35,627 nucleotides of DNA from Citrifermentans bremense R1 (GCF_000426865.1 NZ_AUGE01000034.1:1-35627); one strand, 5' to 3'; counted from the first letter of the stretch, positions 7,652 through 17,898 are shown. A program made the numbers and translations. Notes: generated by a model from the letters alone, not told the origin.

Positions 7652-7712
7652 AGGGATTCGCTTCGCAACGCAAGGTTTCGAAGCAAAGCAGGACGCGATG
7701 GTAGCGGAATCG

Positions 7713-7788
7713 GCTGGCGTAGCTCAACTGGTAGAGCAGCTGACTTGTAATCAGCAGGTTGCGGGTTCGAGTCCCATCGTCAGCTCCA
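7713..7788 (+). tRNA. tRNA-Thr (anticodon TGT)
   Basis: The acceptor arm GCTGGCG pairs with CGTCAGC (one G-T), followed by T and an encoded CCA. The anticodon stem GCTGA/TCAGC holds the loop CTTGTAA, so the anticodon is TGT, reading ACA codons. The T-loop GGTTCGAGTC is present. The gene is 76 nt and is first in a four-tRNA transcript. Confidence 0.97.
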
Positions 7789-7815
7789 ACTGACAATTAG
7801 CAAGCACTTCTGTCT

Positions 7816-7900
7816 GGAGGGATTCCCGAGCGGCCAAAGGGAACAGACTGTAAATCTGTCGTCATCGACTTCGGAGGTTCGAATCCTCCTCCCTCCACCA
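7816..7900 (+). tRNA. tRNA-Tyr (anticodon GTA)
   Basis: A class II tRNA of 85 nt: acceptor arm GGAGGGA/TCCCTCC with A and an encoded CCA, anticodon stem ACAGA/TCTGT with loop CTGTAAA, a long variable arm near 7860-7873, and T-loop GGTTCGAATCC. The anticodon GTA reads both Tyr codons. Confidence 0.97.
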
Positions 7901-8009
7901 TACAAACTTCAGATGAGATGAACATCTGCTCAATCCAGGAGATCGTGAGGTCGCTGGTACTGGATGAGTGGGTGGCGAATCGAGTCAAAAAACTTCAAGC
8001 AGGGAATGG

Positions 8010-8086
8010 GCGGGAATAGCTCAGTTGGCTAGAGCGTCAGCCTTCCAAGCTGAGGGTCGCGGGTTCGAGTCCCGTTTCCCGCTCCA
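8010..8086 (+). tRNA. tRNA-Gly (anticodon TCC)
   Basis: The acceptor arm GCGGGAA/TTCCCGC is perfect, followed by T and an encoded CCA. The anticodon stem TCAGC/GCTGA holds CTTCCAA, so the anticodon is TCC, reading GGA/GGG. The gene is 77 nt. The 109-nt spacer before it is longer than the other spacers in the cluster. Confidence 0.96.
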
Positions 8087-8098
8087 AAAATTGAATAA

Positions 8099-8174
<76 letters not shown>

Positions 8175-8242
8175 CTCTCTTTTTTAAAAAACAAACAAAA
8201 GCTATCCATAAAAAGCTGTCGATACATCAGGGAGGATTCCTC

Positions 8243-9433
8243 ATGGCTAAAGCTAAATTCGAAAGAACTAAACCGCATGTGAACATAGGGACCATCGGTC
8301 ACGTCGACCACGGCAAGACCACCCTGACCGCAGCAATCACCAAGGTACTCGCAGGCAAAGGCCAGGCCGAGTTCAAGGCGTTCGACCAGATCGACAACGC
8401 ACCGGAGGAGCGCGAGCGTGGTATTACCATCGCTACCGCCCACGTCGAGTACGAGACCGACAAGCGTCACTACGCTCACGTCGACTGCCCGGGCCACGCC
8501 GACTACGTAAAGAACATGATCACCGGCGCGGCGCAGATGGACGGCGCCATCCTGGTTGTTTCCGCAGCTGACGGCCCGATGCCGCAGACCCGCGAGCACA
8601 TCCTGCTTGCGCGTCAGGTCGGCGTCCCCTACATCGTCGTGTTCCTGAACAAGGCCGACATGGTGGACGACGAGGAGCTCCTCGAGCTGGTCGAGCTGGA
8701 AGTCCGCGAACTCCTCTCCTCCTACGACTTCCCGGGCGACGACATCCCCATCATTAAGGGTTCCGCTCTCAAAGGTCTCGAAGGCGACGCCGGCGAGCTG
8801 GGCGAGCAGGCCATCATGAAGCTGATGGAAGCTGTCGACACCTACATCCCGGAGCCGGTTCGCGCCATTGACAAGCCGTTCCTGATGCCGGTCGAGGACG
8901 TGTTCTCCATCTCCGGTCGCGGCACCGTCGCCACCGGCCGTGTCGAGCGCGGCATCGTGAAAGTCGGCGAGGAAGTCGAGGTTGTCGGTATCAAGACCAC
9001 CACCAAGACCACCGTCACCGGCGTCGAGATGTTCCGCAAGCTCCTCGATGAAGGTCGCGCGGGCGACAACATCGGCGCACTGCTGCGCGGCGTGAAGCGT
9101 GAGGACATCGAGCGCGGCCAGGTTCTGGCCAAGCCGGGCTCCATCACCCCGCACACCAAGTTCAAGGCAGAAGCCTACATCCTCTCCAAAGAGGAAGGCG
9201 GCCGTCACACCCCGTTCTTCAACGGCTACCGTCCGCAGTTCTACTTCAGGACCACCGACGTGACCGGCGTGGTCGACCTCGAGGCAGGCGTCGAGATGGT
9301 TATGCCGGGGGACAACGTCTCGGTGACCGTCAACCTGATCACCCCGATCGCCATGGACGAAGGTCTGCGCTTCGCAATCCGCGAAGGCGGCCGTACCGTC
9401 GGCGCCGGTGTCGTAGCCTCCATCATCGAATAA
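8243..9433 (+). CDS. tuf: Elongation factor Tu
   Basis: EF-Tu brings aminoacyl-tRNA to the ribosome as a GTP complex. The 396-residue protein has the G1 loop GHVDHGKT (19-26), the G3 motif DCPGH (81-85) with the catalytic His85, and the G4 motif NKAD (136-139, where E. coli has NKCD). Domains 2 and 3 end in [14 protein letters not shown] 8243 follows GGGAGG (8230-8235) at 7 nt; earlier in-frame codons would lie in tRNA-Thr. Its neighbours are odd: upstream the tRNA cluster typical of one tuf copy, downstream rpsJ typical of the other. See the findings for the missing rpoBC/fusA block. Confidence 0.98.
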   Translation: MAKAKFERTKPHVNIGTIGHVDHGKTTLTAAITKVLAGKGQAEFKAFDQIDNAPEERERGITIATAHVEYETDKRHYAHVDCPGHADYVKNMITGAAQMDGAILVVSAADGPMPQTREHILLARQVGVPYIVVFLNKADMVDDEELLELVELEVRELLSSYDFPGDDIPIIKGSALKGLEGDAGELGEQAIMKLMEAVDTYIPEPVRAIDKPFLMPVEDVFSISGRGTVATGRVERGIVKVGEEVEVVGIKTTTKTTVTGVEMFRKLLDEGRAGDNIGALLRGVKREDIERGQVLAKPGSITPHTKFKAEAYILSKEEGGRHTPFFNGYRPQFYFRTTDVTGVVDLEAGVEMVMPGDNVSVTVNLITPIAMDEGLRFAIREGGRTVGAGVVASIIE

Positions 9434-9460
9434 GAATAGAAAAAACATACGGTTTTCATC

Positions 9461-9500
9461 CGGTTTCCGGAGGGCCGCTTCTGCGTCCCGCCGGAAACTT
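9461..9500 (+). promoter_or_regulatory. Hairpin in the tuf-rpsJ spacer
   Basis: GTTTCCGG (9463-9470) pairs perfectly with CCGGAAAC (9491-9498), and GGG/CCC can pair inside. There is no T-run after it, so it is not a terminator. It could be an mRNA processing or stability element, or an autoregulatory leader of the S10 operon. Confidence 0.5.
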
Positions 9501-9539
9501 CGGCTGTAAACTGAAAACTTGTTTCATCACGAGGAAGAG

Positions 9540-9848
<309 letters not shown>

Positions 9849-9869
9849 TACAAGGATAGGAAGTCGACC

Positions 9870-10505
9870 ATGAATAAGGGATTGATTGGGAAAAAGCTGG
9901 GGATGACCCAGATATTCGCCGAAGACGGCAGGCGCATCGCTGTGACCGTCGTCGAGGCTGGGCCGTGCGTCGTCGTCCAGAAGAAGAGCGTGGCAAAGGA
10001 CGGCTACTCCGCCATACAGGTCGGTTTCGGAGCGAAGGACGCCTCCAGGGCGAACGCAGCACAGGTCGGGCACTGCAAAGGCGCCGGCGCCGGCGTGTTC
10101 ACCCACTACCGCGAACTGCGCATGGACAACACGGACGCCTATAACCTGGGCGACGTGATCGAGGCTGCGGTTTTCGAGGAAGGCGATCTGGTCGACGTGA
10201 CCGGCACCTCCATCGGTAAGGGCTTTGCCGGCGTCATCAAGCGCTGGGGCTTCAAAGGCGGTCGGTCGAGCCACGGCTCCCGTTTCCACCGCGCCCCGGG
10301 CTCCATCGGCTGCTCCGCGACCCCCTCCAGGGTTTTCAAGAACAAGAAGATGCCGGGCCAGCTCGGTAACGAGAAGGTGACCGTGCAGCGCCTCAAGGTG
10401 GTTCGCGTTGACGCTGCTGACAATCTGATTCTGCTCGGTGGAGCGATCCCCGGTTCCGCCAACGGCGTCGTCCTGATCAAGGACTCCGTCAAGGCGAAGA
10501 AATAA
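9870..10505 (+). CDS. rplC: 50S ribosomal protein L3
   Basis: L3 (211 residues) is an assembly initiator protein near the peptidyl-transferase centre. The start [20 protein letters not shown] and the loop [18 protein letters not shown] followed by [10 protein letters not shown] are family hallmarks. The loop reaches toward the A-site, and its Gln in the GQLG region is the residue methylated in E. coli. ATG 9870 lies 21 nt after rpsJ with AGGAAG upstream. Confidence 0.98.
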   Translation: MNKGLIGKKLGMTQIFAEDGRRIAVTVVEAGPCVVVQKKSVAKDGYSAIQVGFGAKDASRANAAQVGHCKGAGAGVFTHYRELRMDNTDAYNLGDVIEAAVFEEGDLVDVTGTSIGKGFAGVIKRWGFKGGRSSHGSRFHRAPGSIGCSATPSRVFKNKKMPGQLGNEKVTVQRLKVVRVDAADNLILLGGAIPGSANGVVLIKDSVKAKK

Positions 10506-10523
10506 CGGGGGCTGGAGATAGTT

Positions 10524-11147
10524 ATGGCAAAGCTAGACGTATTTGACATCAAGAAAGCAAAGGTCGGTGAGATCGAGCTCGACGACGCAGTCTTCAACGA
10601 CGACGTCCGCGAGTACCTGATCCACGAGGCCGTAAAGATCCAGCTCGCTAACCGCAGGCAGGGTACCGTTGCCGTCAAGAACCGCGCCCTGGTGGCAGGT
10701 TCCGGCAAGAAGCCGTTCAAGCAGAAGGGTACCGGCCAGGCCCGCCAGGGTTGCAGCAGGGCTCCGCAGTACCCGGGCGGCGGCGTCGCCTTCGGTCCGC
10801 AGCCGAAAGACTACAACCTCTCCATGAACAAGAAGGCGAGGAAGGCGGCACTGAGAAGCGCTCTTTCGATGCTCTACAAGAAGGACGCAATCACTGTAGT
10901 AAACAGTCTGGAGCTTCCCTCCATCAAGACAAAGGCATTTGTTGAGGTACTAACTGCTTTTAACCTTGACAAGACGCTCGTTATCACTGATACTGCGACT
11001 CCCACTTTAGAACTGTCCGCCCGCAATGTGAAACACGTCAAGGTGCTGGGTCCTGAAGGTCTCAATATTTTCGACATTATGAAATACCAGAGCGTCGTCT
11101 TTACCGAGGCAGCCGTTCGTCGTGTTGAAGGAGCATTACAGTCATGA
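10524..11147 (+). CDS. rplD: 50S ribosomal protein L4
   Basis: L4 (207 residues) lines the exit tunnel constriction through its long loop, here [14 protein letters not shown]. In enterobacteria it also represses its own operon; whether that happens here is unknown. GGAG precedes ATG 10524. The last four bases overlap the rplW start, coupling their translation. The 3' third of the gene is visibly less GC-rich than the 5' part and holds a promoter-like sequence at 10966-10994. Confidence 0.97.
   Translation: MAKLDVFDIKKAKVGEIELDDAVFNDDVREYLIHEAVKIQLANRRQGTVAVKNRALVAGSGKKPFKQKGTGQARQGCSRAPQYPGGGVAFGPQPKDYNLSMNKKARKAALRSALSMLYKKDAITVVNSLELPSIKTKAFVEVLTAFNLDKTLVITDTATPTLELSARNVKHVKVLGPEGLNIFDIMKYQSVVFTEAAVRRVEGALQS
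10966..10994 (+). promoter_or_regulatory. Possible internal promoter within rplD
   Basis: A perfect TTGACA (10966-10971) is followed after 17 nt by GATACT (10989-10994), four of six matches to TATAAT. It lies in an AT-richer patch of rplD and could supply rplW and later genes. Chance occurrence inside a gene is possible. Confidence 0.3.
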
Positions 11148-11428
11148 ACATTTATGACGTCATAAAGAAACCTCTCATCACTGAGAAGACCACGGTTGAG
11201 AAAGACGACAAGAACGTCATCGCTTTCGTGGTGAACGGCGCGGCCAACAAGATAGAGATCAAGGCAGCCGTCGAGAAGCTCTTCAACGCGCAGGTTTCCG
11301 CCGTGAATACCGTCAACGTCGCCGGCAAGACCAAGCGCACCGCCAAGGGCATCGGCAAGCGTTCTAACTGGAAGAAGGCATATGTGACCCTGAAAGAGGG
11401 TTCCAACGTCGATTTCTTCGAAGCATAA
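11144..11428 (+). CDS. rplW: 50S ribosomal protein L23
   Basis: L23 (94 residues) sits at the tunnel exit and is the docking site for trigger factor and SRP. The sequence shows [11 protein letters not shown] at the N-terminus and the tunnel-reaching loop [21 protein letters not shown]. The ATG overlaps the rplD stop by 4 nt, so the two are translationally coupled. Length and motifs are normal. Confidence 0.97.
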   Translation: MNIYDVIKKPLITEKTTVEKDDKNVIAFVVNGAANKIEIKAAVEKLFNAQVSAVNTVNVAGKTKRTAKGIGKRSNWKKAYVTLKEGSNVDFFEA

Positions 11429-11451
11429 AAATATCTGTGGGGATTTAGATA

Positions 11452-12276
11452 ATGGCTATAAAAACTTACAAACCTACTTCTCCGGGTAGAAGGGCGCAGA
11501 CCTGCTCGACCTTCGAGGAGATCACTGCCTGCAAGCCCGAGAGGTCCCTCGTCGAGAACCTCAAGAAAAGCGGCGGCAGGAACTCGAACGGTCGCATCAC
11601 TTCCAGGAACGTTGGTGGCGGTCACAAGCAGAAGTACAGGATCATCGACTTCCGCCGTGACAAGACCGAGATTCCGGCGAAGGTCGCCACCATCGAGTAC
11701 GATCCGTGCCGCAGCGCACGCATCGCACTTTTGAACTACGCCGACGGCGAGAAGCGCTACATCCTGGCTCCGCTCTCCCTGAAAGTGGGTGATACCGTTA
11801 TCTCCAGCGAGCAGGCCGATATCAAGCCTGGCAACGCGCTCCCCATCAGGTGCATCCCGCTGGGTACCATCATCCACAACATCGAGCTGAAGATCGGCAA
11901 AGGCGCACAGCTGGCGCGCTCCGCCGGTACCTTCGCGCAGCTGATGGCTAAGGAAGGGAAGTACGGTCAGGTGAAGCTCCCCTCCGGCGAAGTCCGCATG
12001 ATCCTGATGGACTGCAAGGCTACCATCGGCCAGGTGGGCAACGCGGATCACGAGAACGTCTCCATCGGCAAGGCTGGCCGCTCCCGCTGGCTCGGCGTAC
12101 GCCCCCACGTAAGGGGTGTCGCAATGAACCCGGTCGACCACCCGCACGGCGGTGGCGAGGGCAGGACCTCCGGCGGCCGTCATCCGGTAACCCCGTGGGG
12201 CATCCCGACCAAGGGTTACAAGACGCGCACCAACAAGCGGTCCACCCCGTTCATCGTGAAGAAGCGCACCAAATAA
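11452..12276 (+). CDS. rplB: 50S ribosomal protein L2
   Basis: L2 (274 residues) binds 23S rRNA at the subunit interface and is needed for peptidyl-transferase activity. It has the N-terminal [11 protein letters not shown] block. The C-terminal [20 protein letters not shown] motif includes the histidine equivalent to His229 of E. coli that is important for activity. The start ATG 11452 is preceded by GGGG at a suitable distance. Confidence 0.98.
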   Translation: MAIKTYKPTSPGRRAQTCSTFEEITACKPERSLVENLKKSGGRNSNGRITSRNVGGGHKQKYRIIDFRRDKTEIPAKVATIEYDPCRSARIALLNYADGEKRYILAPLSLKVGDTVISSEQADIKPGNALPIRCIPLGTIIHNIELKIGKGAQLARSAGTFAQLMAKEGKYGQVKLPSGEVRMILMDCKATIGQVGNADHENVSIGKAGRSRWLGVRPHVRGVAMNPVDHPHGGGEGRTSGGRHPVTPWGIPTKGYKTRTNKRSTPFIVKKRTK

Positions 12277-12302
12277 ATCATCTGGATAGAGGATTTTAAA
12301 AG

Positions 12303-12584
12303 ATGGCAAGATCTATAAAGAAGGGGCCTTTCGTCGACGGACATCTCGAAGCGAAAGCCCAGGCAGAACAGGCCGGCAGCAAGAAGGTGATCAAGACGTG
12401 GTCCCGCAGGTCCACTATTATCCCTGAGTTCATCGGGCTCACCTTTGCGGTGCATAACGGCAAGAAGTTCATCCCTGTGTTCGTCACCGAGAACATGGTC
12501 GGCCACAAGATGGGCGAGTTCTCACCCACCAGGACCTTCTACGGCCACGCTGCTGACAAGAAGAGCAAGCTCAAGAAGAAGTAA
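12303..12584 (+). CDS. rpsS: 30S ribosomal protein S19
   Basis: S19 (93 residues) forms a complex with S13 in the small-subunit head, contacting tRNA and the intersubunit bridge. It has the family start [13 protein letters not shown] and the central [14 protein letters not shown] and [13 protein letters not shown] motifs. ATG 12303 follows rplB by 26 nt. Confidence 0.98.
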
Positions 12585-12605
12585 GGTCCCTAAAGGAGTT
12601 TTGTA

Positions 12606-12941
12606 ATGGAATCATCGGCTAAATTATCCTCTGTCCGCCTCTCGCCGAGAAAGACACGCCTGGTCGTGGATCTCGTCAGGGGCAAGGGCATTCAGACTGC
12701 GCTGAACACTCTGCGTTTCTCGCCGCAACCGTCGGCGAAGCTCATCTCGAAGCTCCTCTCCTCTGCCGTGGCCAATGCCGAGCAGAAGGGTTGCTCCGAT
12801 GTGGACAAGCTCTTCGTCAAGACGATTTTCGTCGATGGCGGCGCAGTACTTAAGCGCTTCACCCCCCGCGCCATGGGCCGGGCCAGCAAGATCAGAAAAC
12901 CGACGAGCCACATTACCGTGGTCCTTGCGGAAAAGAAATAA
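12606..12941 (+). CDS. rplV: 50S ribosomal protein L22
   Basis: L22 (111 residues) spans the large subunit, and its beta-hairpin lines the exit tunnel near the macrolide site. The hairpin corresponds to the segment ending in [20 protein letters not shown]. The N-terminal [17 protein letters not shown] block is typical. AAAGGAG lies just upstream of ATG 12606. Confidence 0.97.
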   Translation: MESSAKLSSVRLSPRKTRLVVDLVRGKGIQTALNTLRFSPQPSAKLISKLLSSAVANAEQKGCSDVDKLFVKTIFVDGGAVLKRFTPRAMGRASKIRKPTSHITVVLAEKK

Positions 12942-12963
12942 GAAACGGGTCGGAGGTGATGTT

Positions 12964-13599
12964 TTGGGTCAGAAAGTAAATCCTATCGGGTTCAGACTCG
13001 GGGTTATTAAAACCTGGGATTCGAAATGGTACGCGGAAAAAGATTATGCAAAGCTTCTTCACGAAGACCTGAAGCTGCGCAATTTCCTTAAAAAAAGGCT
13101 GTATCATTCGGGCGTCTCCAAGATCGAGATCGAGCGCGCTGCGGGCAAGGCGAAGATCAACATCTTCACCGCTCGTCCGGGCCTCATCATCGGCAAGAAG
13201 GGCTCCGAGGTCGAGACTCTGAAGAAGGAGCTGGCCAAGCTCACCGACAAAGAGGTCTACCTTAATATACAGGAAGTCAGGAAGCCCGAGCTGGACGCAC
13301 AGCTCGTCGCCGAGAACGTGGCCATGCAGCTGGAGCGCCGTATCGCGTTCCGCCGTGCCATGAAAAAGAGCGTCACCTCGACGCTCAAGTTCGGCGCCAA
13401 GGGTATCAGGATTACCTGCTCGGGCCGTCTGGGCGGCGCAGAGATGTCCAGGACGGAATGGTACCGCGAGGGAAGGGTGCCGCTGCACACGTTGCGCGCG
13501 GACATCGACTATGGCTTTGCCGAGGCGAAGACCACCTACGGGATCATCGGCGTAAAAGTGCTCCTCTTCAAGGGTGAAGTACTCTCCGCTAAAAAATAG
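12964..13599 (+). CDS. rpsC: 30S ribosomal protein S3
   Basis: S3 (211 residues) lies at the mRNA entry channel and has mRNA helicase activity with S4 and S5. A KH domain is visible with [12 protein letters not shown], and the C-terminal half has [21 protein letters not shown] place the start at TTG 12964, giving [13 protein letters not shown]. It is preceded by GGAGGTGAT (12952-12960), one of the longest Shine-Dalgarno matches in the window, and no ATG or GTG fits. The coding start lies 22 nt after the rplV stop. Confidence 0.95.
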   Translation: MGQKVNPIGFRLGVIKTWDSKWYAEKDYAKLLHEDLKLRNFLKKRLYHSGVSKIEIERAAGKAKINIFTARPGLIIGKKGSEVETLKKELAKLTDKEVYLNIQEVRKPELDAQLVAENVAMQLERRIAFRRAMKKSVTSTLKFGAKGIRITCSGRLGGAEMSRTEWYREGRVPLHTLRADIDYGFAEAKTTYGIIGVKVLLFKGEVLSAKK

Positions 13600-13617
13600 G
13601 AACAGGAGTTTTTTGCG

Positions 13618-14040
13618 ATGTTAATGCCCAAGAAAGTTAAGTATAGAAAGCAGATGAAGGGGCGCATGACCGGTACTCCGCAGCGCGGCGTCGAGCTCGC
13701 CTTCGGCGACTTCGGCCTGCAGGCTACCGAGTGCGGCTGGCTGGACTCCCGCCAGATCGAAGCGGCCCGTATCGCTATGACCCGTTATATCAAGAGGGGC
13801 GGCAAGATCTGGATCCGCATCTTCCCGGACAAGCCACTCACCTCGAAACCCGCCGAGACCCGTATGGGTAAGGGGAAAGGATCCCCGGACTCATGGGTTT
13901 GCGTCATTAAGCCGGGCAGGATCCTTTACGAGATGGAAGGGGTCACCGAGGAAGTGGCGCGCGAGGCATTCAGGCTCGCGGCGCACAAGCTCCCCGTAGC
14001 CAGCAAGTTCATCACAAGGACGGAAATCAATGAAGGCTAA
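13618..14040 (+). CDS. rplP: 50S ribosomal protein L16
   Basis: L16 (140 residues) contacts the elbow of A-site tRNA and is a late-assembly protein. The conserved [17 protein letters not shown] start and the loop [19 protein letters not shown] are clear. ATG 13618 (MLMPKK) has AGGAG at 9 nt; ATG 13624 would be 15 nt away, so 13618 is preferred. The 3' end overlaps rpmC by 11 nt. Confidence 0.97.
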   Translation: MLMPKKVKYRKQMKGRMTGTPQRGVELAFGDFGLQATECGWLDSRQIEAARIAMTRYIKRGGKIWIRIFPDKPLTSKPAETRMGKGKGSPDSWVCVIKPGRILYEMEGVTEEVAREAFRLAAHKLPVASKFITRTEINEG

Positions 14041-14218
14041 CGAACTGAATAAAGCGACGGCTGCTGAGCTCGAGGCCAAAGGCGCGGAGCTGACCAAGGA
14101 ACTCTTCAACGTGAAGTTTCAGCTTCACACCGGGCGGCTGGAAAACACCTCCAAACTTTCCAACCTGAGGAAGGATATCGCCCGCGTGAAGACCATACTC
14201 CGTGAAAAGAGAGGCTAA
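14030..14218 (+). CDS. rpmC: 50S ribosomal protein L29
   Basis: L29 is a 62-residue two-helix protein at the tunnel exit beside L23. The conserved [20 protein letters not shown] segment and a basic tail ([10 protein letters not shown]) identify it. Its ATG lies within the last codons of rplP, an 11-nt overlap, with AAGGACGG as the likely ribosome-binding region. Confidence 0.96.
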   Translation: MKANELNKATAAELEAKGAELTKELFNVKFQLHTGRLENTSKLSNLRKDIARVKTILREKRG

Positions 14219-14227
14219 GAGATATAT

Positions 14228-14485
14228 ATGAGCGAAAGAGGCAACAGGAAAACTCAGGTCGGTGTGGTCGTCAGCGACAAGATGGACAAGACCGCGGTAG
14301 TGAAGGTCGACCGTCTGGTGAAGCACCCCGTCTACAACAAGTACATCAAGCGCTCCGCCAAGTACAAGGCGCACGACATGGACAATGCCGCCAAGATCGG
14401 CGATCGCGTCCTCATCGTAGAGACTCGTCCGCCTTCCAAGGACAAGCGCTGGAAAATCAGACAGATTATCGAGTCCAAGGGTTAA
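14228..14485 (+). CDS. rpsQ: 30S ribosomal protein S17
   Basis: S17 (85 residues) is an OB-fold primary binder of the 16S 5' domain. The motifs [17 protein letters not shown] and [18 protein letters not shown] are standard. It is the last gene of the S10 operon in the classical division, but only 21 nt separate it from rplN and I see no terminator, so S10 and spc appear fused. Confidence 0.97.
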   Translation: MSERGNRKTQVGVVVSDKMDKTAVVKVDRLVKHPVYNKYIKRSAKYKAHDMDNAAKIGDRVLIVETRPPSKDKRWKIRQIIESKG

Positions 14486-14506
14486 GGGCTCGCCGGGAGT
14501 TAAACA

Positions 14507-14875
14507 ATGATTCAGATGCAGACACTATTGGACGTGGCGGACAACTCCGGCGCGAAGAAGCTCTTTTGCATTAAAGTGCTCGGCGGCTCCAAGCGCCGTT
14601 ACGCCGGGATTGGCGACATCATCGTCGCTTCCGTGAAGGAAGCTCTCCCCAATTCGAAGGTGAAAAAGGGCGACGTGGTGAAGGCTGTCGTGGTGCGCAC
14701 CGCCAAGGCTGTGGGACGTCCTGACGGCTCCTACATCCGTTTCGACACCAACTCCGGCGTGGTCATCAACAACGCCAAGGAGCCGGTCGGCACTCGTATC
14801 TTCGGGCCGGTCGCCAGGGAACTTCGCGCCAAGAAGTTCATGAAGATCATATCCCTCGCCCCCGAGGTACTTTAG
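14507..14875 (+). CDS. rplN: 50S ribosomal protein L14
   Basis: L14 (122 residues) forms intersubunit bridge B8 and is the binding partner of the silencing factor RsfS. The sequence has [21 protein letters not shown], the [12 protein letters not shown] loop and a C-terminal [23 protein letters not shown] precedes ATG 14507. It opens the spc-type gene set. Confidence 0.98.
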
Positions 14876-14897
14876 ACAAGATCCTGGAGAATAAGAG

Positions 14898-15224
14898 ATG
14901 CTGGGCAAAAAATTACATGTTAAGAAAAACGACACCGTCGTGGTCATCGCGGGCAAGGACCGCTCCAAAAGCGGCAAGGTGATCTCCATCCATCCCAAGA
15001 AGGACGGGGTCATCGTCGAAGGGGTCAACGTGGTCAAGCGCCACCAGAAGCCCCGCGGGTCCGAGCAGGGGGGCATCCTGGAGAAGGAAGCTCCGGTGCA
15101 CATCTCCAACGTCATGCTGCTCTGCGGGAAGTGCAACAAGCCGGTCAGGACCAAAACCACCGTACTCGAAGACGGTAAAAAGGCGCGCTGCTGCGTAAAA
15201 TGCGGCGAGTCTTTCGATAAATAG
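14898..15224 (+). CDS. rplX: 50S ribosomal protein L24 with zinc-ribbon-like tail
   Basis: L24 (108 residues) initiates large-subunit assembly. The KOW motif is at residues 11-30 ([17 protein letters not shown]). The C-terminus has two CxxC pairs, Cys76/Cys79 (LCGKC) and Cys99/Cys102 (CVKC), that could bind one zinc ion; E. coli L24 lacks these, while many other bacteria have them. ATG 14898 has TGGAG about 10 nt upstream. Confidence 0.97.
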
Positions 15225-15238
15225 TTTGGAGGATTGCA

Positions 15239-15778
15239 ATGGCACGGCTAGCTGAGCTTTACAATAAAGAGATGGTTCCGGCCCTCATGAAGGACCAGAA
15301 CTACAAGAACATCATGGAAGTCCCCAAGCTGGTGAAGATCGTGGTCAACATGGGCCTCGGCGAAGCGATCCAGAACGTCAAGATCCTGGATTCCGCAGCC
15401 GAAGAGCTCGCCGCCATCACCGGGCAGCGCCCGGTCATCACCAAGGCGAAGAAGTCCATCGCTGGCTTCAAGCTGCGCCAGGGGATGCCTATCGGCTGCG
15501 CCGTGACGTTGCGCCGCGAGAAGATGTACGAGTTCCTCGACCGCCTGGTAAGCGTTTCGCTGCCGCGCGTGCGCGACTTCAAGGGGATCTCCGGCAAGGC
15601 CTTCGACGGCAAGGGTAACTACTCCCTGGGCGTCAAGGAGCAGTTGATCTTCCCCGAGATCGATTACGACAAGGTCGACAAGATCAAGGGTCTCAATATC
15701 ACGATCGTGACCACGGCAAAGACCGACGCTGAGGGGAAAGCCCTGCTCAAGCTGATGGGTCTGCCGTTCAGGAACTAA
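15239..15778 (+). CDS. rplE: 50S ribosomal protein L5
   Basis: L5 (179 residues) binds 5S rRNA with L18 and contacts P-site tRNA through a loop. Motifs: [37 protein letters not shown] and [16 protein letters not shown] lies 6-10 nt before ATG 15239. Length is the usual 179. Confidence 0.98.
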   Translation: MARLAELYNKEMVPALMKDQNYKNIMEVPKLVKIVVNMGLGEAIQNVKILDSAAEELAAITGQRPVITKAKKSIAGFKLRQGMPIGCAVTLRREKMYEFLDRLVSVSLPRVRDFKGISGKAFDGKGNYSLGVKEQLIFPEIDYDKVDKIKGLNITIVTTAKTDAEGKALLKLMGLPFRN

Positions 15779-15798
15779 TACAGGTTTGGAGGAACTCC

Positions 15799-15984
15799 GT
15801 GGCTAAGACATCTATGATCATAAAGGCTCAGAGAGGGAACAAGTTCAAGGTGCGCGAGCGCAATCGCTGCCCTTTGTGCGGCCGCCCCAGAGCTTACTAC
15901 CGGAAATTTGACATGTGCAGGATCTGCCTGAGGAAGCTGTCCAACCTCGGTCAGGTTCCCGGTGTGATAAAGTCCAGTTGGTAA
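15799..15984 (+). CDS. rpsN: 30S ribosomal protein S14, zinc-binding type (type Z)
   Basis: This is the short 61-residue form of S14. It has Cys24, Cys27, Cys40 and Cys43 (CPLC...CRIC) that bind structural zinc, and the conserved tail [15 protein letters not shown]. It assembles into the head of the small subunit. The start is GTG 15799, with TTTGGAGGAAC just upstream. A cysteine-free S14 paralogue for zinc starvation is not in this window. Confidence 0.97.
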   Translation: MAKTSMIIKAQRGNKFKVRERNRCPLCGRPRAYYRKFDMCRICLRKLSNLGQVPGVIKSSW

Positions 15985-16018
15985 TAAGATTCCGATTTAG
16001 GAAAGAGGAGTAGTTTGT

Positions 16019-16417
16019 ATGTGCATGACAGATCCAGTTGCCGACATGCTGACCAGAATCAGGAACGCTGGTATGGCAAAACACCAGAAAGTTGACATTC
16101 CTTCGTCGAACCTCAAGGTGAGCCTCGCCACGGTGCTGCGCGCCGAAGGGTTCATCAAGAACTTCAAGGTGATTGCGGACAACAAGCAGGGGATCCTGCG
16201 GGTTTACCTCAAGTTCATCGACGAGAAGGAACCGGTCATCAACGAGATCAAGAGGATCAGCAAACCGGGCGGCCGGGTCTATGTCAACTCCGACAAGATC
16301 AAGCAGGTGAAGAACGGACTGGGCGTCGCCATCCTCTCGACTTCGAAGGGGCTGGTAACCGACAAGACCGCCCGTGAAATGGGCATCGGCGGGGAAGTTC
16401 TCTGCACGGTCTGGTAG
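16019..16417 (+). CDS. rpsH: 30S ribosomal protein S8
   Basis: S8 (132 residues) binds helix 21 of 16S rRNA and in E. coli also represses the spc operon. The sequence has [15 protein letters not shown] and the C-terminal [22 protein letters not shown] chose ATG 16019 (MCMTDP) because GAGGAG (16005-16010) is 8 nt upstream; ATG 16025 would be 14 nt away but also fits the family start. Confidence 0.96.
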   Translation: MCMTDPVADMLTRIRNAGMAKHQKVDIPSSNLKVSLATVLRAEGFIKNFKVIADNKQGILRVYLKFIDEKEPVINEIKRISKPGGRVYVNSDKIKQVKNGLGVAILSTSKGLVTDKTAREMGIGGEVLCTVW

Positions 16418-16441
16418 TCATTTCGCTTTAAGGAGCTTTGC

Positions 16442-16981
16442 ATGTCTAGAATAGGAAAACTTCCCATCGCGATTCCCGCGGGGGTGAAAGTCATATACAA
16501 CGCCCCTGAAATCAAAGTGGAGGGCCCGAAAGGGAAACTCGCCCGCAACATCGGGGAAGGCGTCGCCATCGACGTGACCGCGCAGGCGGTAACGGTGACC
16601 AGGAACGACGACACCATCAAGTCCCGCTCCGCCCACGGCCTGACCAGGACCCTGATCAACAACATGGTGATCGGCGTTTCCAAAGGATTCGAGACCCTGC
16701 TTGAGATCAACGGCGTCGGTTACCGCGCCGAGGTGAAGGGGAACGTGCTGAACCTGGCCCTGGGCTTTTCGCACCCGGTCAACTTCGAGCTTCCTGCCGG
16801 CATCACGGTCGAGGTCGAGAAGATGACCAAGCTCAAAGTGATGGGGATCGATAAGGAGGTGGTCGGCGAGACCGCTGCCAAGATCCGTGCGTTCCGTCCG
16901 CCCGAGCCGTACAAGGGTAAGGGTGTCAAGTACGCTGACGAAACGATTCTGAGAAAAGCCGGCAAGACCGGTAAAAAATAG
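16442..16981 (+). CDS. rplF: 50S ribosomal protein L6
   Basis: L6 (179 residues) has two similar domains and lies near the factor-binding site. It begins [15 protein letters not shown], has the [11 protein letters not shown] motif mid-way and ends with [16 protein letters not shown], a signature of the family. AAGGAG lies 7 nt before ATG 16442. Confidence 0.98.
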   Translation: MSRIGKLPIAIPAGVKVIYNAPEIKVEGPKGKLARNIGEGVAIDVTAQAVTVTRNDDTIKSRSAHGLTRTLINNMVIGVSKGFETLLEINGVGYRAEVKGNVLNLALGFSHPVNFELPAGITVEVEKMTKLKVMGIDKEVVGETAAKIRAFRPPEPYKGKGVKYADETILRKAGKTGKK

Positions 16982-17002
16982 CAATTGCTAAGGAGAAGTG
17001 CC

Positions 17003-17371
17003 TTGAGTTCTTTAGCCCAAAAACAGGTAGCTCGTCTTAAGAGACAGACCAGGGTCAGGAAGAAAATTACCGGATCGCCGGCACGCCCGAGACTGAACGT
17101 CTTCAAGAGTGCACGCCACATATACGCTCAGTTGATCGACGACACCACCGGCGCAACCCTCGCCTCGGCCTCCACCCTGGCGGGCGACGTTGCCGAGGGG
17201 CTCAGCTACACCGGCAACGCCGAAGCCGCCGCTAAGGTGGGCGCTGCGATTGCCAAGAAGGCCCTGGAGAAGGAAATCACCGCCGTGGTCTTCGACCGCA
17301 ACGGCTTCCTCTACCACGGTAGGATCAAAGCTCTGGCTGACGCCGCACGCGAAAACGGTCTGTCCTTCTAG
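17003..17371 (+). CDS. rplR: 50S ribosomal protein L18
   Basis: L18 (122 residues) carries 5S rRNA with L5. Motifs include [20 protein letters not shown] and the C-terminal [20 protein letters not shown]. The start is TTG 17003, because AAGGAG (16990-16995) is 7 nt upstream and the protein then begins [19 protein letters not shown] at 16985 would leave no ribosome-binding site. No ATG fits. Confidence 0.95.
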   Translation: MSSLAQKQVARLKRQTRVRKKITGSPARPRLNVFKSARHIYAQLIDDTTGATLASASTLAGDVAEGLSYTGNAEAAAKVGAAIAKKALEKEITAVVFDRNGFLYHGRIKALADAARENGLSF

Positions 17372-17392
17372 GGCAGGTAAGGAGGAATTAGT

Positions 17393-17881
17393 TTGCTTAA
17401 GATCAATGCCAGTGAAATGAATCTTACCGATAGGGTCGTCCACATCAGCCGCGTAGCCAAGGTGGTGAAGGGTGGCCGCAGGTTCAGCTTCTCCGCCCTC
17501 GTGGTGGTAGGCGACGGTAACGGCTGCGTGGGCTACGGCCTGGGCAAGGCCAACGAAGTGCCGGAAGCGATCCGCAAAGGGGTCGAGCAGGCCAAGAAGA
17601 ACCTGATCAAGGTTCCCATCGTGGCCGGGCAGACCATCCCGTTCGAGATCCTCGGCTGCTTCGGCGCAGGCAAGGTTCTCATGATGCCCGCTTCTCCGGG
17701 TACCGGTGTTATCGCAGGCGGTGCCGCCCGCGCGGTATTCGAGTCGGCAGGTCTGCACAACATCCTTGCCAAGTGCCTGGGCTCCAATAACCCGCACAAC
17801 GTGGTCAAGGCCGCATTCGCGGGTCTCTCCCGTCTCAAGACTGCGGAAGAGCTGATGGCGCGCCGCGGCATCACCGAATAG
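17393..17881 (+). CDS. rpsE: 30S ribosomal protein S5
   Basis: S5 (162 residues) is a decoding-fidelity protein at the mRNA entry. The double-stranded-RNA-binding-like domain shows [19 protein letters not shown] and [18 protein letters not shown]; the region [11 protein letters not shown] is where spectinomycin resistance changes occur in other species. The start is TTG 17393 with AAGGAGGAA (17379-17387) upstream. No nearby ATG precedes the conserved region except Met9, which lacks a ribosome-binding site. Confidence 0.95.
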   Translation: MLKINASEMNLTDRVVHISRVAKVVKGGRRFSFSALVVVGDGNGCVGYGLGKANEVPEAIRKGVEQAKKNLIKVPIVAGQTIPFEILGCFGAGKVLMMPASPGTGVIAGGAARAVFESAGLHNILAKCLGSNNPHNVVKAAFAGLSRLKTAEELMARRGITE

Positions 17882-17898
17882 CATTTAAGGAGTTGAAC

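Noticed and set aside
7918..8019. 33-residue frame (MNICSIQEIV...) between tRNA-Tyr and tRNA-Gly
   Set aside because: No ribosome-binding site, it ends inside tRNA-Gly, and the spacer would be removed in tRNA processing. A CAGATG/CATCTG hairpin at its start is a more likely feature.
9461..9500. Terminator between tuf and rpsJ
   Set aside because: The hairpin has no T-run after it, so it is listed as a structural element only.
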